Shown: positions 11,167 to 22,319 of the stretch, piece by piece
How the letters are laid out: every line of letters begins with the position of its first letter
How positions within the stretch are numbered: position 1 is the stretch's first letter
Assembly: GCA_032358255.1 (NCBI GenBank)
Contig: JAULBX010025386.1
Location: forward strand, 62,001 to 126,000
Reading direction: 5' to 3'
DNA: 64,000 nt
Origin: Heterotrichella gracilis
Taxonomy: Eukaryota > Sar > Xanthophyceae > Tribonematales > Xanthonemataceae
Translations under genes and position numbers: made by a program
The notes under the pieces: model-generated
Database searches by the model: none
Seen by the model: the letters and a program-made list of their open reading frames with translations, nothing else
Told to the model about the DNA's origin: nothing

Positions 11167-12473
11167 ATACGAAAGAGCTAGCGTCGCGCACAAGCTCCTC
11201 CTTGCAATCAGAAGACTGGACCTTCTAAGGATAGTAGAACTGCCTGCACGTTACCATACGTGCTTCTGAGTTGAGCAAGACGTGCCAGTGGGGTCCGGGA
11301 TGGGACCCTTGCTGTGCTGCGTTTCCGTGTGGTGCAGTAAATCTTGCCTGCTGCTCGAGAATATACTGCACTACGCGGAAGCGCCAACTTGCTTCAGCAT
11401 GCATCGCATCAATTATCTACGTGCGTCAACGTCTCCCGCGTGGTATGCGCAGTGCGTTTTATATGTCGTCTACGCGAAGTGAAGTGGTTTGGACAGTTGT
11501 TCGGCAAGCGCACCGTACCTACCTAGGGATCCAATCGGAGGTTGGTGTCGACAAACGCATGCATGCAATGGACGCAACGCATGCATATCCACAGAACCTG
11601 TTCAACTGCATCGCGTGACGTCAAAGTACTGCGTTGCTTGTCGTTGTAACTGCAAGCTTGGCAGGTGACAACAAGCCTGGTAGGTGACAAGCACCCGGCA
11701 TCCCCAGTTGTACATAACAAGATGTGCCCACACAGGCCATACAACCTCCTAAAGGTTCAACGACTTGATATCGCTGGGTCGCACGTATTTCGACTTGGGA
11801 AACACAACAAATTCAGAGACTATCATAGACTAAGTACAATAACTCAGCTATCAGGCTAGTAACGATTGGAGTGTTCCAAGCTCAAGGCCTGGGCCCGGCA
11901 ACGCTTACTGAAATCTGTACTAGTGCAAACGCAAGTGCTGGGAAAACTTGCCTGGCAAAGCTATACCTGCCATTGAAATGAATGCATTACCAGTGAAGTT
12001 GGGCTAGTCTATCCCTCTAAAAGGCACTCAAAAGCACTCTATATTAACACACGCATGAAAAAGAAAATAGTATACACTGCAATTACGGACATAATCCAAT
12101 ACCACGCGCACTAATGTCTGCTTGCATAGCACACCACACTCTTGACTGCCAGCAACAACGAGATGACAAACCATGACAAAGAGATGGTTCACCTGCTGCA
12201 CCAATTCAATATCCCCAATTGAACAAAATGTACTCTGATGTCCCCGCCCCACCCACCCCATCGCCTGCCAGGCTCCCGCGCATCTCCCCTCCACCCTTGC
12301 CCGTCACTTCCAAATACCCCACTGCCCCAAGGTTCATTGCGGCACTGACCGCTTCCCGCCCTCCCCCCCAAACTCCCAACCCCTAGCTCCCTTCGCTGCC
12401 TGCCACGCCTCGAAGTCCCTCCCAGGCGTCAGCGCTTGTGACGTTCCCCCCTTTCTCCCCCACCCCCTCGCCC

Positions 12474-12605
12474 CTCACCGCAGCGGCGCCACCTGCCCCA
12501 GCAGCTGCTTAATCCCATTCTTGCCGTGCGCCAGGTTGGCATTCTGCACGCACTCCTTGTCCAAGAAAGGGGCAGCTGACGACTGGCCCATGGGAGGGGT
12601 GCCTG
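12474..12605 (-). pseudogene. Echo of the DUG terminal exon (3' half plus stop)
   Basis: On the minus strand this encodes MGQSSAAPFLDKE... to ...HGKNGIKQLLGQVAPL and an in-frame stop, against MGQSSDAPHLANE... to ...HGKNVIKQLLEQVAPL in the real exon 225 bases upstream in the gene. The copy has lost the conserved metal-ligand His, so it would not make an active enzyme if it were spliced in. Confidence 0.75.
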
Positions 12606-12699
12606 GCTGAATGGGCACTGATTCGCCTCTGCCACGCTGTCCTTGTCCCCCACTGCCTGCCAGGCTTCAACACATGTGCTGCCACCACCCTCTCCAGCC

Positions 12700-15600
12700 T
12701 CAAAGCAGCGGCGCCACCTGCTCCAGCAGCTGCTTGATCACATTCTTGCCGTGCACCAGGTTGGCGATCTGCATGCGCTCGTTGGCCAGGTGGGGGGCGT
12801 CAGAGGACTGGCCCATTGGGAGGAGCAGGGCGGGGGCACCCAGCAGCTCCTCCAAGGCTGAAGCCACGGGCATTGTGCCGCCTGCAGAGGCGCAGAAGAG
12901 CTGGGTTACACGCTGAACCCTTAAAACCCTTGTTGACGGTTTATACAGCTGCTAGACAAACGAATGACATCAACATGACAATGATACGGATTTGCTTCAG
13001 CCGGGGAGGTGCGGCGGTGTTCACCCAGCGGATGCCATTGCACATGCATCACCCCCACCACCCACCCCATCCATGCACCACCCCCATCCTCACACCAGCC
13101 CTGATCCTCCCCTCACACGCCACACCACCCTAGCACCGCACCTTCCCGCACAAACAGCGGCTGCGTGCCCCACTCCCCCTGCACCACCCTCTCCGCCAGC
13201 TTGAACAGCTTGCACCCAGGGTCAGCTTCCCACCAGGTGCCAACAGATTTGACCCGCAGCGCCACGCGGTTGTGGCTGCGCAGCTTGGCAAACTCGTGGT
13301 CGACATGCGCCTGGGGAGGACGCAGGGTAGAGTTACAGTAATGGGTTTAGGGTCTGGAGTAGGGTCTGGGTTGTGGCTGTGCAGCTTGGCACACTCAAGG
13401 TCTACATACGCCTGGGTGGGCAACCGAGATAAGATGCATTTGGGGTCATGGATAGGGACACTGTTGATGGTACAAATCTTGTCCTACCCAAGCAACACCC
13501 AGGCAGTCCCACCTTACCACCACCCACCATCCACACGTGCGCCCCACCCACCACCCGGTACCCACACAGATGCCCCCCTTCACCCACCCCCCCACCCCGC
13601 CCCACCCACCCTGAACGCGTCCAGCAGCCCGTCCGCGCTCTGGTTGGGCACAAAGCGTATGCTGATGTTGCCCAGCGCGCTCTTGGGGATGACGCTGAAG
13701 CGCGTAGGGCCAAAGCGGTAGCAGCTGCCGTTGTGGCTGGCGTCGCGGTCGCTGTCGTCACCCACACGCACGTCCACGATGGAGAGGGTGGGCTCGCACC
13801 AGCGGGCCATGAGCACGTCACGCACGTTCTGGCGCACCTGCGGCCGGGACATTTGAGGGTTACATCCCTACCCTATAGCCTTGATAGAGTCACCCGCTGT
13901 CAAATTAACAATGGCCCCCCCAAACACGCTTTCAAACTACACCAGGGCCCTGCACCACAACATCCTGCACCCACCATCAGCTGGCAATGCCTCAGAGCAC
14001 ATCAGGACAATCCTCCTCCACGGAGCCGTCCACCCTCCACCCACCGTCAGCGCCCCCCGCCCACCTTGACCACCCCGGTCCACCCAAAACCCGCAGACCC
14101 TACACCAAACCCTACACCACCAACCCCCCTACCCACCGTCAGCTCCGGAATACCCAGCGCGCTCTTGTAGCTGGCAATCGAGAACTCGTCCGAGTCCTCT
14201 AGCCGAGTCAGCGTCTGCTCAAGGCTGCTGCGCTTGACCCCGTCATAGAAGCCGGGCACCGCCACGTTGTTGTGGCTGTCAACCAGGCTGGCCAGCAGTT
14301 TGGTGAGGTCGGCCAGGGGCTCGTTGAATACCCCCCCGTCGTTGCCGGAGTGCAGGTCGCGGTTGGGGCCGGTCACCTGCGGGTGGGGGTGGCGGTGGGG
14401 TGTGTGGGGTGTGTGGTGGGGGTGGCGGTGGGGTGTGTGGAGTGTGTGGTGGGGGTGGCGGTGGGGTGTGTGGGGTGTGTACTGGGGGTGGTGAGGGAGT
14501 GATTGTGTGGGTCAGGTCTGGCGTTGTGAGAGCCTAGATTCCGGGGTAGCACACACGAGTCAGCATTTCAGGCGACTGGGGTCAGGGGTATAGTAACTAG
14601 TTAGTATACTTAGTGTACCTTGCTGGGGTGTGCCCTGCCGTGGTCAGGGTTTAGGGTTTAACTGGCGGTCGCACCTCTATCGAGAACGAGATCATGCCCC
14701 GCATGCCGTATGTGAGGCAGGGCACCTTCTCCCCCACCCACAGCGTGTTGCTGATGACCACCAGCTTGGTGTTCTCAAACCAGCGCAGGTTCTGGCGAAC
14801 AACCTCGCGGAAGCCGGTGGACCCATTCTCCTCCTCGCCCTGCACCAGCCACACGGCACAAGATCACGCGCCTGCTTTGTTTGCAAAATGGTGACACGCC
14901 AAAAAAGCAGATTACTACATCTACGGATAGACAAATGGGGAGTTGGTGGAGCGTTTCTCCTGCTCGCCCTCCAGCAGCCCCAAGTCCATAGGTGGGTTAC
15001 TCCTTGTGATAAGTCCACACCCCTCCACCCTTCAACACACCCCCACTACACCTCCACATGCCACACGCCTCCACCCCACCCACCGCCCCTGGGCCACCAC
15101 ACCGCCACACCCCCTCCACCCCCCCACCCACCTCAAAGATGAATGCCATGTTGACAGGCAGCTCCCGCCCCTTGTACTCCTCCAGCAGCTGCTTCACAGC
15201 ATACACAAAGGCCAGGATGGGGCCTTTATTGTCCGTCACGCCCCGCCCATACAGGTACCCGTCGATGGCCTGCACCTCAAAGGGGTCGGTGCGCCAGCCT
15301 CGCTCCATGGCGGGCTGCACGTCGTAGTGGCCGTAGAAGGTGACGGTGGGGAGCGCCAGGTCGCGCCCGATGCGCGCCATGACCACGGGGTTCTTGTCCT
15401 CGATGGGGCAGATCTGCGGACACAATTAGGGTTTTAATAATAGAGTACTAGGGTTTTATACCACAGGGACTGGGAGGTGGCGGTGGCGAGCGCCAGGTCG
15501 CGGCCAATGCGCGCCATCACCACGGGGTTCTTGTCCTCGATGCGGTAGATCTGGGCGAGAGGGATAGGGTTGAAGACTTGATATGTGGGAACTTTTGGGA

Positions 15601-18600
15601 ATTTCAAGGTGGTTTTGACCCAGGTGTAGGCAAGTACTTCCCTGCCACAGAAATGAAAAAAATTAAATCCATGAAAGAAAAGAAGCATTGCTGCATTTCA
15701 ACATTCTTCTTGTGACCAAATCAAAACGATCCAGTCCTCCTGTGAGCCCAATTTGGCGCTTCAATGTGACTGCCAAACAACCACCATGAATCACTTCCAG
15801 CCCTGTGGTGCGCACCTTGATCTCCGCCCCGATCGACTCCAGCAGCTTGGACAGGAACTTGGCCCCCCGGTAGCTCTCCTCCCTCATGCTGGGGTCTGCG
15901 CTCACGCTGCGTATGCGCACAAAGTCACGCAGCGCCCCCTCCATCTCGCGCTCGATGCGCGCAGGCAGGCACAGCGGCGGCGAGCGGTCCTTGCGGCGGC
16001 GCTTGGTGCGACCTGGATGGAGAACAATGTGGTTTTTTTATGGACATGTCAAGGGTCGCATGTAACTGTAATTAAACAATTTTAGTTGTAAATGTAGAAT
16101 GTAAAAATCGGAGATGGTAATATGAATGGTATTGTAAATTTTGAATGGTTATTTCCGCAATTGCTATTGTAAAATTGTAAATGCAATTGTGAAATGGTAA
16201 GTGTAACTACATGTCGAGCGCGCCCTGGGTAGGGTACATCCACCGACGATGGCCGCACCTCCATGCTCATCCAAAAATTCCAGACCACAGGGGACCGCCA
16301 CCCCTCCCAACTGACTGCTCACCTGGCTGTTTTGCTGAATGCATGTAACTCCCTTATATCTAAATAACTACCTAACAACACCCTCGCCCTCCTTTCCCCC
16401 CCTTCCTTGCTTCACCAGGCTGCGTAGATATTTATTGTCCGTTTTTTCTCCGTTTTTTCTCCCAAGAGCAACAAGCAACCAAAGAAAAGAAACTGTAAAC
16501 AAACTAAAAGGCTCTGAAAGGACCAAGTAGTGCTAACCGCCACCTCTCCCAACAGACTGCTTACCTGGCTGTCTTGCTGAATGCATGTAACTCCCTAATA
16601 TCTAATTAACTAACCTTAACTACCTAACAACACCCTCATACCCCTCCCTTGCTCCAACCAGGCTGCGTAGATATTTATTTACATGTTTATAGATTATCTG
16701 TTTATTTATTTCACCACCACAGCCACCCCTCCCGCACCTTGCTCCACCTCACTCCCATTCTCCGACTGCCCCTCGTGGGTGTGAGTGGACCCATCCTCCC
16801 CCGAGCTTAGCTGGGAGCAATCGGTCCCGGTGCGCACCAGCCGCACCCGCGCGCGCACGTCCTCTGCACACCATATTCATTGGTCATGGCCACAGACAGG
16901 AAACCCTAAACCCACAACCCTACATGCAAGAGGTATGGATATCTTTAAGGGAGGCAACGACACAATCATCTCCGGGAATGCTCCCCCCATATCCAGGCTG
17001 CAACAAGTGATCTGGGGTGCTTAGATACCCACCTGCGTGCCACAGCTTCACCATGCCGTCACCTGACCCCGTGATCGTTTACTTGTCAGTCATGGTGACA
17101 GATAGGAAACCCCCAATTTCCAATTCTAGTGACCCGTAAACCCACAAGGGAGGCAACAATACACTCATCTTCGGACCTCCTCTCCCCACATACAAGGCCA
17201 CAGCCAACGATGCGAAGTGCTAAGGTACCCACCTGCATGCCATAGCTTCACCATGCCGTCAGCCGACCCCGTGATTGCATACTTGTCGGTCATAGCCACC
17301 GCCAGTGTGGGGCAGGGGCTGGCGCTAGGCGCGGAGGACAGCACCCGTAGGCATGACCAGCACTTTGAGGACCACAGGCGGATGGTGCGGTCTGCTGAGG
17401 CGCTGGCTAGCAGCACCGCCACAGCTTGCGGCTACAAGGGGGGCACACAAAGGTGGGTCAGTGACTGGGTTTGGGGTTTAGGGCTTTGTAAGCAGCATGG
17501 TGCGGCTGTAAGTGGCGCACACAAGGGCATGTCAGGTACAAGGGAGGCGTAGCAGGGGTTTATCTAGTCACTGGGTGCAAGTTTACGGTTTGATTTTTTC
17601 TCCTCTTCCACTCGGCGTCTGTGCCCCCATCACACGGGGGGCACAAAATGTAACATACAGCACTGTCTGGCCAGCCACGTCCAGAGGGTCACCTCTAGAT
17701 ATTGGCTCAAGAAACATCTTTGGAGGGGGCTGGAGCTGCAGGTGTAGAAGTATCCATGCGCTTCGCCTGGGTGCCGACCTTGTCAAACCTTTGGCTTTGG
17801 CCACCCGCCAGCACAACAGGATGACAAGGAGAGCCGCTGGACGAAGCGCAAGGGTGCTCCTACCTCTTCCAACCCTCACTCCCTTCAAAAACCCTTCCTG
17901 AGCCTAAATCCTTAGCAATGGCCCTCTGGCTATGGCTCTCCGAGATGCACAGAGAAGAGTGAGACAGGTAACATTGCAGATACATGCGTGCGCCTGGTGG
18001 AAAGCACGGCAGGCCTACCTCTACCCCTGCGCCAGCCGCACCACCCCACATATCCCCTGACATGCGCACTCCATACCCCTTACCCAACCCCTCGTCCTCC
18101 CCTCCCGACTCCCCTCCCGACTCCTCACCCGACACTATACCCACCCACCCACCCACCTGCAGCCTGGGCAAGCGCCCCCTCTATACTGTCCACCACACTG
18201 CACCGGGAGCCGCGCCCTACACAACCATCTGCAAACCCCTCACTACTCACCCACCCCCTCCACTTTCCTCCCCACCCCCCCCACCCGCCTCGCTACCCCC
18301 ACCCATCACCCAACCCACCTGAGCCTGGTTGACTACACTCTAGGGTGCAGGCCTGTAGCGTAGACTATTTCCCCCTTCGGTTGACTAATTTTTTTTACCC
18401 ACCTGCAGCCTGGCCAGCGCCACCTCTATACTGTCCACGCTCTCAAACGAAGGCAGCATGCCGCCCCCCTCCCCACCGATCCCAAACACCTCCCCTGCAT
18501 CCTCCTCGCCAATCGATGAGATGGCCAGCACGTCGTCCTTGTGGCCGCACAGCGTGCGCCTGGGCACAGGGAAGGGAGACTTTAGAGCAAATCGAGCTTG

Positions 18601-21600
18601 ATAGGAAAATGATGGGAATTAAAATATATGGCGTACGCCTGTGCACCAACAGTAACTTCATGAGTACTTTGCAAGGGCAAGGGCGTAGCAAATGGCACAG
18701 GGCACCAAGTTTTATTATTAAAATACCTGCAAACCAGATCCTCCATATCCCACACGCGCAGCACATTGTCTCGCCCGCCGCTCACAAGTAGGTGTCCTGT
18801 GGCGTGTAGGGCCAGCACGCTGCCTCGGTGGCCACGCAGGGGCCTGCAGTGGGTAGGCGGGCGAGTGGGTCAATTTGGGGCATAGATACCTACGAACTAT
18901 TCATAATCAAATAACAATATCACAGTAGTTATTCAAGAAGCAAAATATATATACATGATATATATTCGTACAGTAAAATTATGAAAACAAGTATTAAATC
19001 CATGAAATTATGTAAATTCAGAATGACAAAACCCAAAGTACAAATGAAGTTGCTCGCACCTGACCGCCTTGAGCGAGCCCTGGTGCCACACGCGCACCAT
19101 GGCATCGCTGCCCGCGCTGCACACGTAGCCCTTGCACACAACCAGGTCGTTCACACTGCTGCAGTGCGCGTGCAGCTCCTCGCTCACCGCGCATGGCTCG
19201 CTCACCACCTGCTCCTCCACGGGGATGTCCACGCGGCTGTCGGCGGAGGTGCCGCGGATGAGCTGGAAAGCGCGCACCTGGATGAAATAGAATTGACATC
19301 CCAAACCAATGAGTTTTTTTTGGATACGTTTATTTTTTATTCATTTCGGACGCTGCATTTAGGAGGGTCTTTTATACCCTCCTCTTGTTCTCATGCTCAT
19401 TCATATCAGACTCTGATCATCACACTTTGAGATCCAACACTCAAATGTCAATTAAATAGGTGAAGCCGCCTCTCACCTGGCCGTCCTGTCCCCCCACGTA
19501 CACGCTCCAGTCCGCCCCCAGCGCAATGGCGCCCAGCGAGCCCCCCACGGCGGTGGTGCGGGTGACCAGCACGCAGCAGTGGGTGGTGAGGTCCCACACC
19601 CGCACTCGACTGCCTGCTACTGAGAACAGCAGGCTGCCCGCCACCACCATCTTGCGCACAGGGTGGTTGTGGCCCAGGAGCGTGTGTATGCACTTGCACT
19701 GGTCAAGGTCCCACACCTGCAATGGCGGTTGGGTGTGATGGGGGAGCGGCGACGGTTAGCTTAAGCAAACGAGGTTGCGCAAAACTGCTCTTGCAACACT
19801 GCACTGACACCCACCTTGGTCGTACAGTCAGGGAACGCATAGTTGCAAGCACTAAACCCCTTCTTTAATAGCCTAAACCCCAGCTTTACCTGCCTTCTAA
19901 AAAGTCCAATGAAGTGTTTAAGGGCCTTGTGCGCTGCCACCCTACCTTGATCGAGCAGTCCCCAGACCCCGAGTACAGCCTGCTCCCCGACACACAGAAG
20001 CACAGCACCGCCCCCGTGTGCCCCGTCAACTGGTGATCCTGCGCATCACTAGACGGGGGCACAATGGAGGCCTCGCTAGGCACGCTGACCATGCCGTTGC
20101 GGAAGGCGCTGCCATTGCCATTGCCGTTGGCGGTGGTCATGGGTGGCAGGGGCGCCCGGGTGCTGTCTGCGGGCATGAGCGGGGTCCAGGAGCGCGCGGA
20201 CACGTCGCTGGCAGACACCGCCGCCTCCAGGCACCTGCGGGGAGGCATAAAGGCTTTCTATACCCCAGAAATGCTGTTTTGAAAGTGGAAAAAATGTATT
20301 ACATTAAGATTTAATAACAAAAATTAACATAGAAGAGAGAGAAAATGGTTTTTGATTTAGTTGTCAAAAGCACCATGCGGCGTCGCCGATGTGGCATCAG
20401 CAAGAGGTATCAAGTGAACACCCTCCGACCTTCGTGCCAGGTGGTAAAATTGGCGTATAAATCCCCCGGTGCTGTGGTTTTTAACATGAAACCCAAACCC
20501 CCCAATAACAGGACCGCCCACCCACCTGCCCACTTCCTCCTTGCGCTCCCGGCTGGTGGCGGTAGACAGCGGCGCATGAATGACATTGAGGTAGTCATTC
20601 TTCTCCTTGCTGATCACCATGGCCGTGTTCTTGGGCACCTCCACCCAGTCAGCGCTGGCTGCTGTGATGGGCTCGGACACCACCATGGCCACGCGGGTAG
20701 GGCCATAGCGCAGCCGGTACTCGCCCTCGCCTACGCCGCCAAACGAGGCTGTTGGCACATGTTCACTGAAACATTTTCCTTCGGATAGCTCCGCTGCAAT
20801 TGGCCGCTGTTGCTGCGCGCATGATGCAGGGTGTAGGATATGCACTCAGGTATTGCGGGCGCTTTCTTTAAAAGGTTAATTGTAGTGGTACAAATTAACC
20901 TTATAAAGAAAGCGCCCGAAATTCCAGAGTGCATATCTGGTATGCACTCTGGTATTTAGGGCTGCGCACCTAGCTAGCACCTACCTCCGGTGCTGCGAGC
21001 TCCCATTCAAGGTCTAGGGTTTAACTGTTAGGGTTTAGGGTTATTCACCTAGCACACTGCTGCTGCGCGCGCCCATGAGGTTGTCTGGCTTGCTGCCCGT
21101 GTCAGTATTGGCTGTGTTGGCGTAGCGCTCAAAAGCCATGCCCTCCGCATAGTACATGGATGCCGGGGTCTCAGTTTCAGGCGACACATAGCGCGTGGCC
21201 AGCAGAGTGGTGCCGTCGGAAACCACAAAGTTGAGGAGCGAGGTTTCGGTGACCCCCGCTGCCTGCTGCAGCTCGGCGATGGTGCTGATGGTAGCCTGCG
21301 GGGTGAGGGAAGTCATTTGTTGGCATTGGGCAGTAAGTGGTGGTGTACTGGTGTCTCTCACCCCAGGCAAAGCGAGTTGATATGCCAGGTCTGCACGTTT
21401 GTACACCACAGTTGGGCCACTGAGGGTTGGTGTAGGCTGGTTATGTTTTACCCCCAGTAGGTGCCTCAGATTTTGGGGTTAGGGCTTACCGGTGTAGGCT
21501 TGAGGGCTTAGGGTTTAGGGTTACCCTACCTCCATGGCCTTGAGCAGCACCTCGGGAGTCTGCGGCGCAGTCATGTCAGGCAGGTGGTGCAGGAACAGCG

Positions 21601-22319
21601 CAAACGCCACCGCCGAGTCCGAGTGGAACGACTGCACCGAATCATAGGCTGCGTCAGACAGCGAGGCCAGCAGGTCCCTCCGGATGGTCATAAAGCCCCC
21701 CACCACCCCGTTGTGCATCCACAGGTAGCGGCCCCACTGGAAGGGGTGGCAGTTCTGCTCGCTGACGGGCATGCCAGGGTAGGCGGCCCGCACATGGGCG
21801 AACACCAGGGGCGAGACCAGCTTGCTGGCCAGCCTGCCCAAATTCTCATTGTTCCTGAGACACACGCAGGCATTACCCAGTCAGATCGCGCCCAGAGAAG
21901 CCCAAACACCCACATTCCATTCCAGTTGTGACAACTATTAGGTTGGTCACTCATTGCAGCACTCTGCTGTTGCTGTGACCCCCCTTGCCGCAACCACCCC
22001 ATTTGCCAAAGGCACCTTGGAGGTTGGTGTACACATGCTGCATATGACAAAACGCGCTGTGTGTGTGTACTCACCAGGCAGGCGTGATGCTGGTGAACAC
22101 GCAGGGCGACAAGTCCTTGCAGCACTCCTTGCTGTTGCTGTACCAGCCAATGCCAAAGCCGTCCCCGTTGAGGTTTCCATATCGTAGGTGACTGGGCAGG
22201 CTGTTGTCCATCTTCCGCTCCCGCGCGTCATAGGACTGCTTGATGATGGACCTATCTGGCCATAGGACCACGTCTGCCATCAGGACTGGCGACCCTATGT
22301 AGGCCATGAGGCGACACAT
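12700..22319 (-). CDS. Dug3-Dug2 fusion: class II glutamine amidotransferase + WD40 + M20 peptidase (glutathione degradation)
   Basis: Predicted one-chain version of the fungal Dug2-Dug3 enzyme, which removes gamma-glutamate from glutathione. Eighteen exons (22075-22319, 21530-21854, 21049-21295, 20526-20748, 19946-20234, 19477-19716, 19060-19277, 18727-18843, 18403-18559, 17233-17431, 16738-16863, 15816-16012, 15132-15413, 14675-14839, 14137-14376, 13610-13837, 13142-13310, 12700-12881) total 3849 nt, 1282 residues, all phases agreeing. Residues 1-346 are Dug3-like: nucleophile Cys2 (MCRLMAYIG fixes the start), NGDGFG 51-56, FAHVRA, NCHPF 116-120, MHNG 128-131. An NG-rich linker leads to WD40 repeats (about 420-755). 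The M20 domain (about 813-1282) keeps HYD 890-892, D922 (TDNKG), the EGEEENGS glutamates at 955-959, DLHSG 1017-1021, REGG and His1253. Fungal Dug2 plus Dug3 have nearly the same summed length. What rests on family knowledge is the substrate; what I see is the domain order and frame. Confidence 0.9.
13379..13415 (-). repeat. Echo of DUG exon 17 start
   Basis: The segment gcagcttggcacactcaagg and its flank repeat the first 37 bases of exon 17 (13278-13314), about 100 bases away inside the preceding intron, with roughly seven substitutions. It sits next to a TTTAGGG-like word at 13345. Confidence 0.65.
14382..14490. repeat. 36-bp GT-rich minisatellite, three copies
   Basis: Three tandem units of about 36 bases (gtgggggtggcggtggggtg...) lie in the DUG intron just upstream, in the transcript, of exon 15. 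They have no coding role. Confidence 0.75.
15474..15555 (-). repeat. Echo of DUG exon 13 acceptor and first 78 bases
   Basis: The minus strand repeats exon 13's acceptor and start: cccag|ATCTACCGCATCGAGGAC against gcag|ATCTGCCCCATCGAGGAC, then the same IEDKNPVVMARIGRDLAL reading. It lies about 135 bases upstream in the same intron and has no matching downstream donor or catalytic HYD. Confidence 0.75.
16868..17295 (-). repeat. Partial triplication around the 3' end of DUG exon 10
   Basis: The end of exon 10 (17233-17295) is repeated at 17029-17095, where the reading MTDK is followed by a stop, and a shorter remnant lies at about 16868-16915. The spacing is about 200 bases. The intervening intron text (gggaggcaac, tacccacctgc) is repeated too, so whole exon-intron boundary blocks were copied. 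Confidence 0.7.
20839..20935. repeat. 97-bp foldback element in DUG intron 3
   Basis: Arms 20839-20881 and 20893-20935 are near-perfect reverse complements (43 bases, few mismatches) around an 11-base loop. The core gggcgctttcttta pairs with taaagaaagcgccc. The tips read tatgcactc..., and a third copy of that tip word follows at about 20940. It resembles a miniature inverted-repeat element. Confidence 0.8.

Larger units (their letters stand above)
9578..12473. other. Gene-poor intergenic stretch with degenerate repeats
   Basis: About 2.9 kb lies between the armadillo stop and the echo of the DUG terminal exon. It holds a degenerate copy of the armadillo C-terminal exon (about 9715-9835), a 20-bp inverted repeat (10288-10419) and three GTACGC-centred palindromes (10942-11166). 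No open frame here shows coding character or family resemblance. Confidence 0.6.

Noticed and set aside
15434-15688. Independent small gene reading IEDKNPVVMARIGRDLAL
   Set aside because: It is a truncated echo of DUG exon 13 within the intron, with no metal ligands and no downstream donor.
21010-21530. A telomere or chromosome end inside the window
   Set aside because: The TTTAGGG words are only one to three units long, occur in both orientations and sit inside gene introns.
12700-22319. Three separate genes (amidotransferase, WD40 protein, M20 peptidase)
   Set aside because: Every intron phase agrees across both joints, no stop codons intervene, and WD40-M20 is the natural Dug2 architecture next to its known partner Dug3.
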